Origin: Sphaerulina vaccinii | Lineage: Eukaryota > Ascomycota > Dothideomycetes > Mycosphaerellales > Mycosphaerellaceae | Direction of reading: 5' to 3' | DNA: 64,000 nucleotides | Assembly: GCA_022570795.1 (NCBI GenBank) | Contig: JAKUDP010000009.1 | Location: 1 to 64,000, forward strand | Part shown: positions 14,041 to 26,293 of the stretch, in pieces | Numbering within the stretch: position 1 is the first letter of the stretch | Layout of the letters: every line of letters begins with the position of its first letter | Notes under the pieces: generated by a model | Told to the model about the DNA's origin: nothing | What the model saw: the letters and a program-made list of their open reading frames with translations, nothing else | The model's database searches: none | Translations under genes and position numbers: made by a program

Positions 14041-17000
14041 ATGGATTAAGAGTAAGGAAGTGGATTTGGAGGCAAGAGAGCTATACTAATACTAATAAGA
14101 GAGAACTATAAGTCCTAGTTCAGGATAATAAGGATATATCTTATATCTAAGCAAGTAGAATAGGTTCTGTTAGAGACTATACTAGATACTCTAGTATTAA
14201 CTCCTTTAGGATATGTGTTAACTATATTATTAGACTTGCTAGACAGCTCTATTAAGAGAGCATCCTATAAGAAGCATAATGCAGTAGCTCTCTATAAGAT
14301 ATATATCTATATATTAGTAGATAATTAGGAAGCGACATAGGAGATTGAGATAGCAAGAGAGCTCTAGGAATAGGCTAAAAAGAGGTATAAGAGTAAGCTT
14401 TAAGCTATAGGAAGAAGCCTTCTCAAATAGTATACTACGTTCGAGATGCAAGATAGCTAGACAATTAATAAAGTATAGCAGAGCCTAAGTACTATTGCAA
14501 GAAGGGTAGTTGCAATCTCTCTATAGTTTAAAGAAATTAAGACTAAGAATAGGAAGATATAGCAACTCCTTACGGCTCTACCTAAGTCCTACTTAACAAT
14601 TAGAGACGGTATAGACCTAAGGCAGGATCTTAAGCCTTAGGATATCCTTAGAATCCTAAGAGAAAAACAGGAATAGATAATAGGCCGAGAGATAGCTATG
14701 TTCGCCAAGAAAGGCACCTAGGGACTACTAGCCTGTTTCCTCTATAGAGGACTATATGTCTAGAATAATTGCTCTAGACTCGAGAGAGCAAAGAGGGCTA
14801 CTAAGACTATAGTACCGAAGATAGAATACTAAGTTAAGAAAAGACACTCTCTATTAAGACAAAGGAGGGAATTTTTACTAGGGAAAGATAAACTTAAAGA
14901 AATAGTAAAGAAACTTAAACTTAAAGTATAATCCCTTAAGAAGAAATCTAACTTAAGTAAGAAGTACCTAAAGAAGGCCTTTATAGTATAAGAAAATGTA
15001 GGGTTACTAACTGCCTTAGAAGCATCTCAGACCCTATTAGAGGATAAGGATGTAGATAAGGTAGCCTACTTAACTATAGACGCAAAAAGCAAGTATAGGC
15101 TATCGGAATAGCTACTTGACTCTTATACTTCTACCTATATAACTAACTAAGAATTACTCTTTAGGGAACTAAAACCTCTTTAGACTAGGAAGTAGATTAA
15201 GGTCGGTAGTAGCTACTTAATAGCTATATATATTGGGAAAGTAGTAATAGGGGGAAGAAAGGGGAAACAGATTATACTAAAAGATATCCTATTTGTACCT
15301 AGTCTTGGAGTTAATCTCGTTTTATAGAGTTAGTTTAGTAAGCAGTTCGGTGTTCAACTACTAAAATTCATACTTGTTTCAGCCTCTAGAAAAGCAGTTA
15401 TCTAGATAAGAATATTAGGAGGAGTCCTATTTATTAAGGAGATTAATAAAAGTCTAGCTAAGTCCGTCTAGCCCTGGGGGCTCGACCGAAATCAAGCATA
15501 CTTCTTATAGGAATTAATAGATAAAGCATATGCTTTCTATATATTAGAGAGTACCTAGGATTAGTAGGAGCTCTAGCATTAAAGGCTTGCATATTTTGGG
15601 GAGAAGGTAGTAAAGAACCTTTACTAGGTCTTAGATTTAAAGAGCCTAATACTAATTCCAAAGGAGTATAGGGTATGTAGGGTCTATGTAATAGCAAAGA
15701 TAAAGTAGTATAGAGGGAAAGAGACATAGTAGAAGCCCTAAAGGCTAGCTCTTATATCTATTAATATCTATAGACCCCTACCTATCTTAAGATTAGAATT
15801 TAAGTAGTAGCTTGAAATTGTTAATAACTTCTTAAGAAAGAAGTAGGCCTTCCTACTAAAGTTAAGAATAGATATACTACCTGCCCTCTACTAATAGAAA
15901 AGGAAGGTGGAGCTTTAATCTAGAAATCCTCTCTAAGTAGTAAGGAGTAATAGAGCGAGGGAGCTTCTTACTATACTAAAGTAGTAGGAGAGAGAGAATA
16001 GAATCTCTTTCTATACTACTAAGGTATATAACTCTATTTAGAATAGAGTTGTTAAAAGGTCGATCTAGACCTCTAAAGAAAGAGTAAGGGCGATACTAGA
16101 AGAATCTAATATGCTAATTAAGTTCTAGCCTAAGGTACTAGAAGCAAGTATTATTATTAGGAATGCTCTTCTAAATAGGCTAGACATTAATAGATTTAAG
16201 GTCTTACCTGAGGAGGCGTTCTTAGGACAGAGACCTCTAGTATTACACTTTAGGGTCTAGGGCTGCAGAGCAGTTATATATATAAACCTAAAGTCCTAGC
16301 TAGCTAGGATGCGATTAGACAAACTAATAAATAGAGGCAAGGATGCTATATTCGTCGGTTATATTCTAGATACTACTAAAATATAGCTCTTCTAGGAGCC
16401 TGACATAGGGGCTGTTAAGGCCTATAGTAATACTAAATAGTTTAAGTATAAGAAAGGAGGAGATTTGGAGTTAAATATTCCTAGGCTTAACTAATCTAGC
16501 ATTATACTAGTTAGGAAACTACTTGGGAGACTAAAGAAGCAGGAGGAGTTCTAAAGTCCGTCGGGCCCTAGGGGCCCGACCAAATATTAACTACTAATTA
16601 TATAGCTTGGACCTCTACCGAAGGACAAGGAGGAGTACTAGAGGATAGATCTAGAAGAAGAAAACTCTAGGAGTATATAGCTTTAGAAGGAGAAAATTGG
16701 AACAGAGTAGCCGACTAATTAGCCGACTGAAGTTTGTTAAGGGACTAGTAGAAATATATATATTAGAAAACATCCAGATATTGCATAAGATCTACTAGAA
16801 GCAAGGGTGCAATCCCAGAAGAGAAAAAGATCTATTTTAGATAAAGGGGAAGGACCTAAACCTAAGGCCTATAGTATAGTTATAAGGCAGGTCCTCTAAA
16901 AGAGGTAGAGAGATAAGGAAGAGGATATACCTAACCTAAAGTATTATAAGGCATTCCTTAGCCTAATTAAAGAAGAAGGGGATTATATCTAGGAAACCTT

Positions 17001-18650
17001 AGTAGAGATTAAGGAGGTTGCATTTATAGCACTCAGACCTAATATTGCTTTAAAGTAAGAGGTCCCTATTCCAAAGTCCTATAAAAAGGCAATATAGGAT
17101 CCTAAATAGGGCTATATATAGGAAGAAGCAATCTAGAGAGAACTAGTAGCTTTAGATAGTAACTATACCTAGAAGCTAGTTATACTACTAAAGGGTGCAA
17201 ACCTTATAATATCTAGGTAGGTCTTTAATATAAAAAGATTAATTAGTAGAGCTATTAAAAAGTTTAAGGCAAGACTAGTTGCTAGAGGGTTCTTCTAGAA
17301 GTTTGGAGTAGACTTTAAGGATACCTTTATACTAACTATAAGGTATAATACTTTAAGGGTGTTTATAGTAGTTGTTTGCAAGAAGGACTTGGAGATGTAC
17401 TAAGTAGATATAAATAATACATTTATAGAGAGCTCTCTAAAAGAAGATATCTATATAATCCTACCTCTAGGAGTAGAGGTTCTACCAAACCAGGTCCTAA
17501 AGATCCTAAGGAGTCTCTATAGACTTAAGCAAGTAGTAAGAGACTAGAATAAACTCTACGTCTCAAAGCTAGAACAGATAGAATTCGATTAATTAGAGAT
17601 CGACCTATACCTACTTATCTATAGGGAAAGAAGAATTATAGTCCTAACCTATATAGATAACATACCTATTATAGCACTAGAGCTAAAGAATGTTCTCTAG
17701 TTTAAGGAATAGCTTAGCAAGGTCTTCAAGATTAAGGATCTAAAGGAGCCAGAAAAAATTCTTAGGATAAAGATAATAAGGGATAGGGTTATAGGAACTC
17801 TAAAGCTTAATTAAGAATACTATATCTAAGAGAACCTTATAAGGCTAAATATAACTAAGGAAAATGCCTATCTAACTCTCTTACTAATAGACAGTTATAA
17901 AAGCCTTACTAAGGCAATCCTATCTAATAAGAGATATACTAAATAGGAGTACTAGAGCTAGACAGGTACGTAGATATAGCCGATAGTTATAACAAGACTA
18001 GATATTACTTTCGCTCTTAGCAGACTAAGCTTATATATAGCTAACCTAATAAGGGGATATATAAATACTCTAAAGAAACTAGCAAGATACCTTAGGTCGT
18101 CCCTAGACCTAGGACTTATATTTAGGAGAGATAGTAGAGGACTTATTAGATACTTAGACTCTAACTATATAATAGATAAGGTAGATAGAGTCTTAATCCT
18201 CGGATCTATCTTCTTCCTCTATAGAGTACTAGTATCTTAGATAAGCAAGAAGTAGAAGTCTGTAGCAACATCAACTATAGAGGCTAAGTATATAGCTCTA
18301 AATATATATACTAAGCAATCTCAATTCCTAGTAGCACTTCTAAGGGAAATAGACTATATAGAGCTAGTAGAAGAATGTTCTTTTTAACTACTTGTTAAAG
18401 CAAACTCTAATACGGTAAATAAACTTAGACCTGTTTAGATTATAGGAGATAACTAAGCATCTTTAACCCTTATTAAGGATGCCTATACCTATAAGAGATT
18501 AAAGCATATTAATATTACTTATAACAATATTAGGAGACTTTAGTAGTAACAGAGGATAGTAGTAGTATATATCCTAACAAAAGAGATAGTTGCAGATAGG
18601 TTAACTAAGCTAAAGAATAGTCTCCAATTCTAGGAGTTTGTAAGATAACT
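14041..18650 (+). pseudogene. Copia gag-pol relic
   Basis: Readable through stops: an integrase-end FVGY motif near 16351; reverse-transcriptase motifs VDINNTFI near 17407, SLYRLKQ near 17514-17535 and the catalytic-box relic YIDN near 17648, where the second Asp of the usual DD pair reads Asn. RNase H ends with EAKYIAL near 18283 and ADRLTK near 18593. These are diagnostic for Copia pol. In-frame TAG codons replace expected Trp and Gln codons. The minus-strand open frame at 15458-15727 lies inside it and is not a gene. Confidence 0.88.
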
Positions 18651-18752
18651 CCGGCTTGCTTAGCCTCTATCGGGCCCCCGGGGCCCGACAGGTTTATATA
18701 AGGGATAAGTACTAGAATATAGAGTAGAAGGACTATCTGGCCTAAGTAGGAG

Positions 18753-18998
18753 TATTAGAAAGTATAGTCTAGTTGGACTATCTAAGAGACAGCCCCTAGG
18801 GATCAGAATATATAATATAGGTTACGTAACAATAGGTCGCGTAACTTATCTAATGCTCTATATCTTAGAAGGAGATGCAACCTATAACTAACTAACACAA
18901 TCAACACGGTTGGTTCCTATCTAACGCTTCTACTTCTATCGCGTATTAAGACCCTTCCTACACGTCGTAGGCGTATGTATTGTCGTCCCATTTCGATA
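18753..18998 (+). repeat. 3' LTR of Copia
   Basis: Same length as the 5' LTR, begins TATTAG (TG changed to TA) and ends TTTCGATA directly before the GTATT duplication. Confidence 0.9.
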
Positions 18999-19204
18999 GT
19001 ATTTAGATATAGGTACTATAGATAGGCTCTATAGACTCTATACTACTATATAGGTAGTTCTAGTTAATAGAATATAGCTTAAAAGAAGAAAGTTCTCTTT
19101 TTAAGTATTAGAAAAGATTATTTTTTATAGAATAGTATATATAATTTACTTATATATCCTTATAGTCTAGATAGGCTCTTAGCCTCCTATATCTACTTTA
19201 GGTA

Positions 19205-19488
19205 TATTATAGGTAATACCTATAATAGCAACTTAGATCTTTCTACTTTTTCTACTTTCGAGAAATTAAAAAAAGAGTACTAAAATTAAAAAAAGAATTT
19301 TTTTTATATATATAGGTAATAAGTATTATAGTTATAGATAGTTATTATATATAACTTACTATTCTATCTTACTAATTAGAATATAAAAATCTTCTTTACT
19401 TGCTCTCTTATAGATATATTAATAAGCTCTAACTAGATTAAGCTTAGCCTCTACTTAGTAAAATTATTAAGTCTTTTATAATATAATA
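19205..19488 (+). repeat. Gypsy LTR-like fragment, shortened variant
   Basis: The right-hand ~250 bases (about 19235-19488) match the chromovirus LTR, for example CTCTAACTAGATTAAGC. The left end starts TATTATAGG but lacks the first third of the LTR. No target duplication is visible, so this is a degenerate or internally deleted LTR. Bases 18999-19204 before it are the continuation of the AT-rich relic at 12788-13284. Confidence 0.6.
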
Positions 19489-19658
19489 TTTCTATAGCCT
19501 TTTCTTTTTTATCTTATAGTAGTTAGTAGATAGCTAGTAGAAGTATAGACTAATACTTATATAGTAGTAGACTTAGACTTACTAATAAGCTTAACTCTTA
19601 GAGAGGTAAAGGCGCTTATATAGTACTTCTTAAAGGCCTTAGAGGAGTACTATCTATA

Positions 19659-19953
19659 GTAAGATCTATAACTTTAACCTAAGTAAGCCTATATAGCTAT
19701 AATAGCTATATTTGTATCTAAGATTAGCTTAAAATATAATTTAAAAGTTTTTTATATATATATATTATAGTATTAGTATTAGTATTAGTAGTATTAGTAT
19801 TAGTACTAGTATAGTAAGGTCTATAACCTTAAATAGAGTAAGCCTATATAGCTATAGTATCTATATATAATAATAAAATTAAATTATATTTAAAATATTT
19901 TCTATATATATATATAATATATATTATAGTATTAGTATTAGTACTAGCTAGTT
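19659..19953 (+). repeat. Tandem duplication of ~155 bp
   Basis: A unit beginning GTAAGATCTATAAC at 19659 is repeated from 19814 as GTAAGGTCTATAAC. Both units contain an AAGCCTATATAGCTAT core, a polyT/TA block and a TATTAGTATTAGTA tail. The second copy is shorter and runs into the (TAT)n array. No coding potential is seen. Confidence 0.7.
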
Positions 19954-19967
19954 GTTTATAAATACTC

Positions 19968-20371
<404 letters not shown>

Positions 20372-20618
20372 GTATAGAAGTTTAACTATTTAATACCTCG
20401 AAGGTGTTATAAAGACATTATAACAGATTCTTCACTTACTGCGTTATAGTACCTCGGTAGAATATATTCCAGCTACTCGGCAGCGTTACCGGCTCGGAGC
20501 CGAGGCCTTCCGCTCGGAGGTGGAGAATCATAATCAGAGGTCAGCTTTTCAGCTCACACGCGACCTCCCTTAGAGGGTTTCACTTCACTTCACTTCCGCC
20601 TCGTACAAACCATCGACC

Positions 20619-21653
20619 ATGGATCGGACACGCCTACTTTGGCGTGCACTCAGCACCGCTACGCCTTCGCGGACACTAAATACACCCCCACAATGGACCT
20701 GCCATCGCTGCCTCCACCAGCAGACTCCCGCACGCCGACCCTCCCCATCTCAACTTCTCCGCAATGCCCGCCAGCGAACACAACAACGATCTCGCCGCCA
20801 TAACAGCAGCAGTGCGAAACACGACCAACCCGGCGACGATCCGAACTTTGTAGGCCTTGCAGATACACCTCCTGTCCTCATTCGCGCAGGCAAAAAGCAC
20901 AACTTCTACGGTCTAGCTTTCCTCGCCACGATACCCATCACAGCTTTCATCCTCGGCTGCTGGCAGGTCCAACGTCTGTCATGGAAGACAGACCTCATAG
21001 CACGCTTCGAAGATCGTCTCATTCGCGATCCTTTACCATTGCCGCCGAGGATAGATCCCGATGCGATCAAGGACTTTGATTACAGGAGGGTGTATGCGAA
21101 AGGGAAGTTTGATCATAGAAAGGAAATGCTCATCGGACCGAGACTGCTAGATGGAGAAGATGGGTATCTTGTGATAACACCATTGATGAGAGATGGAGAT
21201 AAAGAGAATACAATACTGGTGTGTAGAGGTTGGATACCCAAAGACAAAGCACCTCAAGCGAAAAGATCCGAGGGACTACAGCAGGGAGAAGTGGTAGTAC
21301 AAGGTCTTTTAAGAGAACCGTGGAAGAAGAACATGTTCACTCCGGACAATGTGCCTGAAGAAGGCATTTGGCATTTCCCAGATGTGGGGCAAATGGCAGA
21401 GTGGAGTGGAAGTCAGGCTGTGTGGATTGAACAGACGATGAAGAGTGACTTGTTGGAGACATATAGAAGGACGGAGAAGGGTATACCTATTGGGAGACCT
21501 GCGGAGGTCAATCTGAGGAATAACCACACACAGTACATCTTTACGTGGTTTTCGTTGAGTCTGGCGACGACGATCATGATGTGGATGGTTGTAAAGAAGC
21601 CACCGGGAGGAGGCGCGAGGGCTGCTGGGAGGGCGGTGAGGAGGAATGGGTAG
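20619..21653 (+). CDS. SHY1: SURF1/Shy1 family cytochrome c oxidase assembly protein
   Basis: 344-aa, intron-free. Shy1/SURF1 is an inner mitochondrial membrane protein that helps insert heme into Cox1 during complex IV assembly. The N-terminus (about residues 1-70) is rich in Arg/Ser/Thr/Gln with almost no acids, as in a mitochondrial presequence. The first membrane helix is at about 97-118 (GLAFLATIPITAFILGCWQ), followed by the SURF1-typical WQVQR. The intermembrane domain contains the conserved FDYRRVYAKGKFDH and an ILVCRGWIP box. The second helix is at about 306-326 (TWFSLSLATTIMMWMVV). Length and two-helix layout match the family. The ATG at 20619 has a good context (CGACCATGG). It is the first gene next to the RIP-decayed island, 250 bases from the TAT array, yet shows no RIP damage. 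Confidence 0.95.
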   Translation: MDRTRLLWRALSTATPSRTLNTPPQWTCHRCLHQQTPARRPSPSQLLRNARQRTQQRSRRHNSSSAKHDQPGDDPNFVGLADTPPVLIRAGKKHNFYGLAFLATIPITAFILGCWQVQRLSWKTDLIARFEDRLIRDPLPLPPRIDPDAIKDFDYRRVYAKGKFDHRKEMLIGPRLLDGEDGYLVITPLMRDGDKENTILVCRGWIPKDKAPQAKRSEGLQQGEVVVQGLLREPWKKNMFTPDNVPEEGIWHFPDVGQMAEWSGSQAVWIEQTMKSDLLETYRRTEKGIPIGRPAEVNLRNNHTQYIFTWFSLSLATTIMMWMVVKKPPGGGARAAGRAVRRNG

Positions 21654-22498
21654 ATTGGATAGACGATGCATGAGCGTACGCGACTCAGTCATGCTTCACG
21701 CGTCGAGGCCGACATGCTGGAATGGTCCTGACCTGCTGCTGAGTCGTGTAGCTCGGAGCGCATCGAGTAGTGGATGGTCAGGAAATCCGAGTGTAGCTGC
21801 GGCACTCATGCAAGCCATGGGTAGCACTTGTGGTTCCTTAGCTCAACACGGCTTCGAGGTACAGTATTCGGAGGACGTTGTGCTTGTTCAAGGGACCTAC
21901 AGCATGGACAAACGTTACTGGAGTCAACGATGGTCTCTGGGCAATGAATGCTTCTGCTTCCTCCAGGTTGCTGGATTTCGTCAAAGCAGGAAAAACTTCG
22001 CGACGTCTGATTGCTGCTATCAATGATGGAAGAACTCATCAATCTCGATGAGGCCTTGCATAAGCTCTGCAAAGAGAACATTGACAGAAGCACGAAAGAC
22101 GTGGGAATGTGGCTGTGGAAGACGTCTCGATCCTGGAAATGGCGAGCTGTGCCTGGAGCATATGCGTCCTTGTGTGTAAGTAGTTCTCCGATTGTAAAGC
22201 ACTTGGGAGCAAACTTGAGCTTCACTTCACTTTACAGCAGTCGAACGTCGCGCAATGTAACCATCCCAGACTTACCTCAACTTGCAAGCAAGCATCAAAA
22301 TATCACATCCCCAGATAGTGTGTAAAGCCGTTTTTGTTGCTTTTCAGAGAGGTTTCCAGCGTCGCTTCCTTGTCACTAGCGCCACACGCACCTTCACCTT
22401 CACAACATCAATATCAACAACCTCGAAGCCGCCACAAATTTCAACACCTCACTGACCACACAATTTAGCGACGAACGGCTCATTACAACGCTCACCAG
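21654..22498. other. Intergenic region, no supported gene
   Basis: Holds the SHY1 3' end and the promoter of the next gene. Several 60-140 codon frames overlap on both strands (for example 21806-22225 minus and 22011-22325 plus), but none has a consistent codon pattern, recognisable motif or splice logic. Confidence 0.6.
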
Positions 22499-24771
22499 AT
22501 GCCGCCTAAACGACCAGGCGCGGCCAGAAATGTCCACGCGAGCAGACTCCCACTTGGCACTCCTACAGTGACACTACACAATATCCAGCGTACTTCTTCG
22601 CGAAACACTCAGCACTCTTTCTCCGATCTCGAAGTCGCTTCGCACGACTCTGCAGATACAAAGTCGTCCACATTCGTCAACATGTCGAATTCGGCCCATC
22701 TCAGCGACGGCACAATGAGCCTCGCCCAGGCAAAGCTACTTCGACAGCAAGAGCGCATACAACAAGCCGAAGCTGCTCTCTACAATCCGCTTCCAGTCGA
22801 GAAGCCTCGATATGAACAGTCTCGCATCATCGCCACCAAGTCAATCTGGAACTCAATCGACAACGACCACGCACCTCAGCGAAGTCAACCCAGTGAGGCC
22901 GGCGTTGAGGTTCGCATTAATAAGTACTCTGCGGCTCCTACTCGTGATCACTCACTCTCGCGCTCCTTATCGAGTGTGTCTCAGCAGACCAATCTTGGCG
23001 CCCTCGAAGCTGTCGAAACTGAAGATGATGCGGAAGATGATGCTGGCTTCCAGGTGTGGACAAGACGTGGTGGACGCGGTGTGAAGGCTTCTGGAGACAG
23101 CGAAACCTACAGCGAGAAGCCCGATATCGAGAAGCAGAAGACGGTAGAAGCCACTTACGATAAGAACGAGATTCTAGAAGTCTTCAAGCAAGAGTTGCCA
23201 TCGCCTGATTTCCTGGGTATGTATCCTGGTACGCGCAATGGTCAGGTGCAGTTTGTCCAGCATCCAAACGGCGATGTTGCTGCACACATGTGGTCGGCAC
23301 AGAATTGGATGTGGGACAACATCGGGCACTTCTCAAACATTCGCAAGAGAACGGAAGGACAACTCGCTGGGGAGCGTCTGAAAGGCGAAACCGCATACCA
23401 GAAACTGCAGCAGCACACTCTTGCATACTTCCGTATACTGGCCAAGCAGCGAGAGGCTACAGTGATGGGCACTCCGTTTGGACAAGACAACATCAAGTCA
23501 GCACTGCCAGAGCCAGTCGTGGTTACATCACCGAAGGTTGAAACTATCACAGCTGCGCCCAAGCAGATTGTACGTCCTATCTTATCTGCACTGCAACGCC
23601 CGCCAGCAGTCGAGCGCCCGCCTGTCCTCCATATGCCCATCCCTCAGAGACAGGACGATCCCTTCAGCGCCGACACCAACGATTACAGCAACGCTTTCAG
23701 CTGGCAATCCAGGTTCGTCCCAAATTCGACCAGCTTCGCTGCCCAACAGGCTCTATTGCATAATGAGCGGCGTTACCAGGTGTCTTCGGAGTCCACTCCC
23801 ACCCGCGAAGCTCTGCGCGACCAGCTGCACAAGACCGTCGATATCGCCACGAAGCGCAGTCTCAGCCAGGCTAACATTTCTCGCACTGTTCTCCACGATC
23901 CGATTAAAGCTTCGCTTCGCGAGGAGCAGAGCTACGAGCCCAGCCCACCAGCATTCCCTGGCGCGTATCCATATCCGACCTGGCAGGATACACAATTTTA
24001 TGCCTCCAAGCTTAACACAGCCCGCAAGACAAGCATTCTGAACCTCGGAAGTGTCCCCGACATGGATGACTACGAGCCTTTGCCGCCCTCGAAGAGCCAA
24101 GACACCAGCGGATACCTACGTCCTGGTCCTGCCATGCAGCAGCCCATTGCCAAGCCCGTCAAGAAGAGCTATGGTGAAGAGCTGAACGATTGGTGGACTG
24201 GTGGTAAGTGTCTCCTCCCAGCCTCGTCAACCATACAAGCTCAGCAGCAACCTCACCGAAGCACGTTTGCTGTTTTCAGAAGTACTCGCTAACGTTCGAT
24301 CTAGGTAGCAAGTTTGCACGTCACGAGGAGATGTTCCGTACAATAATGAACACCGCTGCGAAGCCAGCATCACCCCGCACCGCCACAGATCCTACTACAG
24401 GACGCCTTGGTGCCATCGGCAGTGAGCGAAGCTCTTCATATCCCGAGACAGCATCCGGCTACAATGAGACCACCACACGACTCCTCATACCGATCTATGA
24501 GAATCTGGCTTCTTACGTCCAAGGCCCTTCTGATCAACGTCAGAACTATTGGTCTCGCTGGTCTCAGGCACCTGACTGGTGTATTGATCGTGGCCCGAAT
24601 GGAAATAACAGCTTCTTCGACCACAATTGGGGCCAGCCACCAGCTCGCGTCGGTCGTGATCCTAGGTTCCGTCACGATCGAGGAGAGCTGCAGTTTGGTA
24701 ACCTATCTCCCATGGGTGCTGGTGCCATTGGTAGTCCAGGAGCGAGTCGCTTTGGTCTCGGACGATACTAG
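22499..24771 (+). CDS. Conserved-looking fungal protein of unknown function, two exons
   Basis: Exon 1 22499-24203, intron 24204-24304 (donor GTAAGT, branch GCTAACG, acceptor CTAG), exon 2 24305-24771; 723 aa. I do not recognise a family. The N-terminal third is Ser/Thr/Gln-rich and disordered-looking. An acidic patch (TEDDAEDDA) is followed by GFQVWTRRGGRG. A more ordered block at about residues 240-330 contains FPGMYPGTRNG-like and Trp-rich segments (AHMWSAQNWMWDN). The C-terminal block has the motif YGEELNDWW just before the intron and RFGLGRY at the end. Splicing restores one frame across both exons, and codon use is even, so the gene is real. Trp-rich blocks and long linkers suggest a scaffold or RNA-linked protein, but that is only a guess. 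Confidence 0.85.
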
Positions 24772-24992
24772 GAGATCTGTGGTGGCCAGCAGATCAGCAG
24801 AGGCAATCGCAAAGGACGAACGGTGCAGAGACATATTAACGCTCATCTCGAAAACGCGACAGTGACAACGGCGCTAGGAAGGCACCAACAGCAGCATTAG
24901 CATGAAATCAGGAGTAGCATACCCGCGCTCAGAATATCATGAATAGAGAATGCCTATGCGTCTGGACAATCTGACTTATGCTGCTTCGTCCT

Positions 24993-25555
24993 TCATTTCG
25001 CACAAACACCATCCCGTGGCCCTATGCCGTACGTGGCAGTCATTGTGGTGTTCAAGGCGCTTTGCTCACCCCAGTACCCACAAATAGTACTCTGTCCACC
25101 TCTCGAACAGCGATAGCCATCACTACCTTCCACAACAGGAATTGTGACATTGTTCCTGGCACTGTTCTTGTATACATAGTATTCTTCAACCTCAAGAGTG
25201 AAGTTGTACGCTCCGATATAACTGTCTGGCACGACTCTAGCGTAGTATGATGGAGCTAAGCCATCAGATTGGCAGGATGTCCAACATGTGGGAACTGTGC
25301 AGTTGGTCCTGTGTTTCGTTAGACTGGCTGACCAAGGTGGGAAAGTCTATCAACTGACCAGGCGATGGAGCACTTTCGGGCATAATCGCCTCCTTGCTCG
25401 AACACTGCATCTGGGTTTGAGATGGTGAAGCCGATGCTGTGGCTTTCGGAGGAAATGCGGATGTCGCTGACGCTGAAAGGCTCGAGGTGGAAGTAAAGAG
25501 CTTGTGAAGTCTTCGCGAGAGTGGCGAGAGAGGCGATGAGCTTGAATGAGAACAT
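24993..25555 (-). CDS. Small secreted cysteine-rich protein (effector candidate)
   Basis: Two exons on the minus strand: 25555-25359 and 25308-24993, with a 50-base intron (donor GTCAGT, branch CTAACG, acceptor ACAG). The joined frame is 170 aa. The start MFSFKLIASLATLAKTSQA is a clear signal peptide, cut near residue 19. The mature part is rich in Cys (about nine, including TCWTSC and a C-terminal VCAK), Tyr and Asn, with several N-glycosylation sites (NCT, NVT, NTT). It has no recognised domain. Size, export signal and Cys content resemble apoplastic effectors or secreted structural proteins of plant-associated fungi. The two exons are separately open, and the splice that joins them is needed to see the gene. 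Confidence 0.8.
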
Positions 25556-26293
25556 GATGATCGTTTTTTTGATCTCTTGCAACGATGGCTGAAGTGGTTT
25601 GAGTTTGATGCTGTAAGAAGGTGTTGAGAGCTCGTCCTTATACCTACTCCATCCTCTTGTATGCCATTACGATGTTACATCGCTATTCTCAGCACTTGCA
25701 ATGGCTTGGTTAGGCACTCGAATGGCTCAGCTACATTAATCAGCGATGACATATCCATTTCCTTTGTTCATTTCGTACAACATCCCTGCATACCAAGACA
25801 TTTCACGAGCTCACGTTGCACAGAGCTTGCCTTGTCGTGAGTTGTGGTTACACACGAGTGGGTACATTCCAGAGACTGGCGGAGGTGCCGAGACTATTCT
25901 TAGCGATAGAAACGAGCAAGTCGAGATGATCGAACGTCATGATCAGTTACCATCTCCATCTTTCGTCCAGCTCGCCCAGGTAGCATGGCGGTCAAGTCAT
26001 TCTGCAGTGCAACTCTGGTACCTTGCATCATGTTACACCGTCCCTGCATCAGTCTCTCGTGCAAGTATCGTGAACTCAGACCTCGGTCGCTGCAATCCCA
26101 TATACGGAGTGAGGTCAAAGACGAAGTTCCTGAAGATGAAGTTGCGTTTCGCTAAGCACATCCCTGCCATGACACAACACTGCAAGCGCAATCTTAGTAT
26201 TGGGGATAGAAAGAAGAAAAGCTCAGAGAAGTTGCCAGAGATACAAATGGTGTCTCTGAACACTGTCCAGTCGGCTTCTAATGCCCAGCCCTC
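25556..26293. other. Intergenic region
   Basis: Promoter side of the secreted-protein gene, then AT/GC-balanced sequence. An open frame at 25746-26396 (plus) runs into the tandem repeats that follow; it has no signal, motif or plausible composition, so it was not called. Confidence 0.5.

Larger units (their letters stand above)
13285..18998 (+). mobile_element. Complete Copia (Pseudoviridae-type) LTR retrotransposon, RIP-degraded
   Basis: Two 246-bp LTRs (13285-13530, 18753-18998) flanked by a perfect duplication GTATT (13280-13284 and 18999-19003). By eye the LTRs differ at about 16 positions, all transitions. The internal region keeps many more CA and TG dinucleotides than the neighbouring elements, so it is the youngest insertion here. 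Domain order is gag, integrase, reverse transcriptase, RNase H, which defines Copia. Stops in all frames make it non-autonomous. Confidence 0.92.

Noticed and set aside
15458..15727. 89-codon minus-strand open frame
   Set aside because: It lies antisense inside the Copia pol relic and has no independent support.
21646..22325. Several 60-139 codon frames on both strands
   Set aside because: Mutually overlapping, with no motif, no codon bias and no splice sites that would link them.
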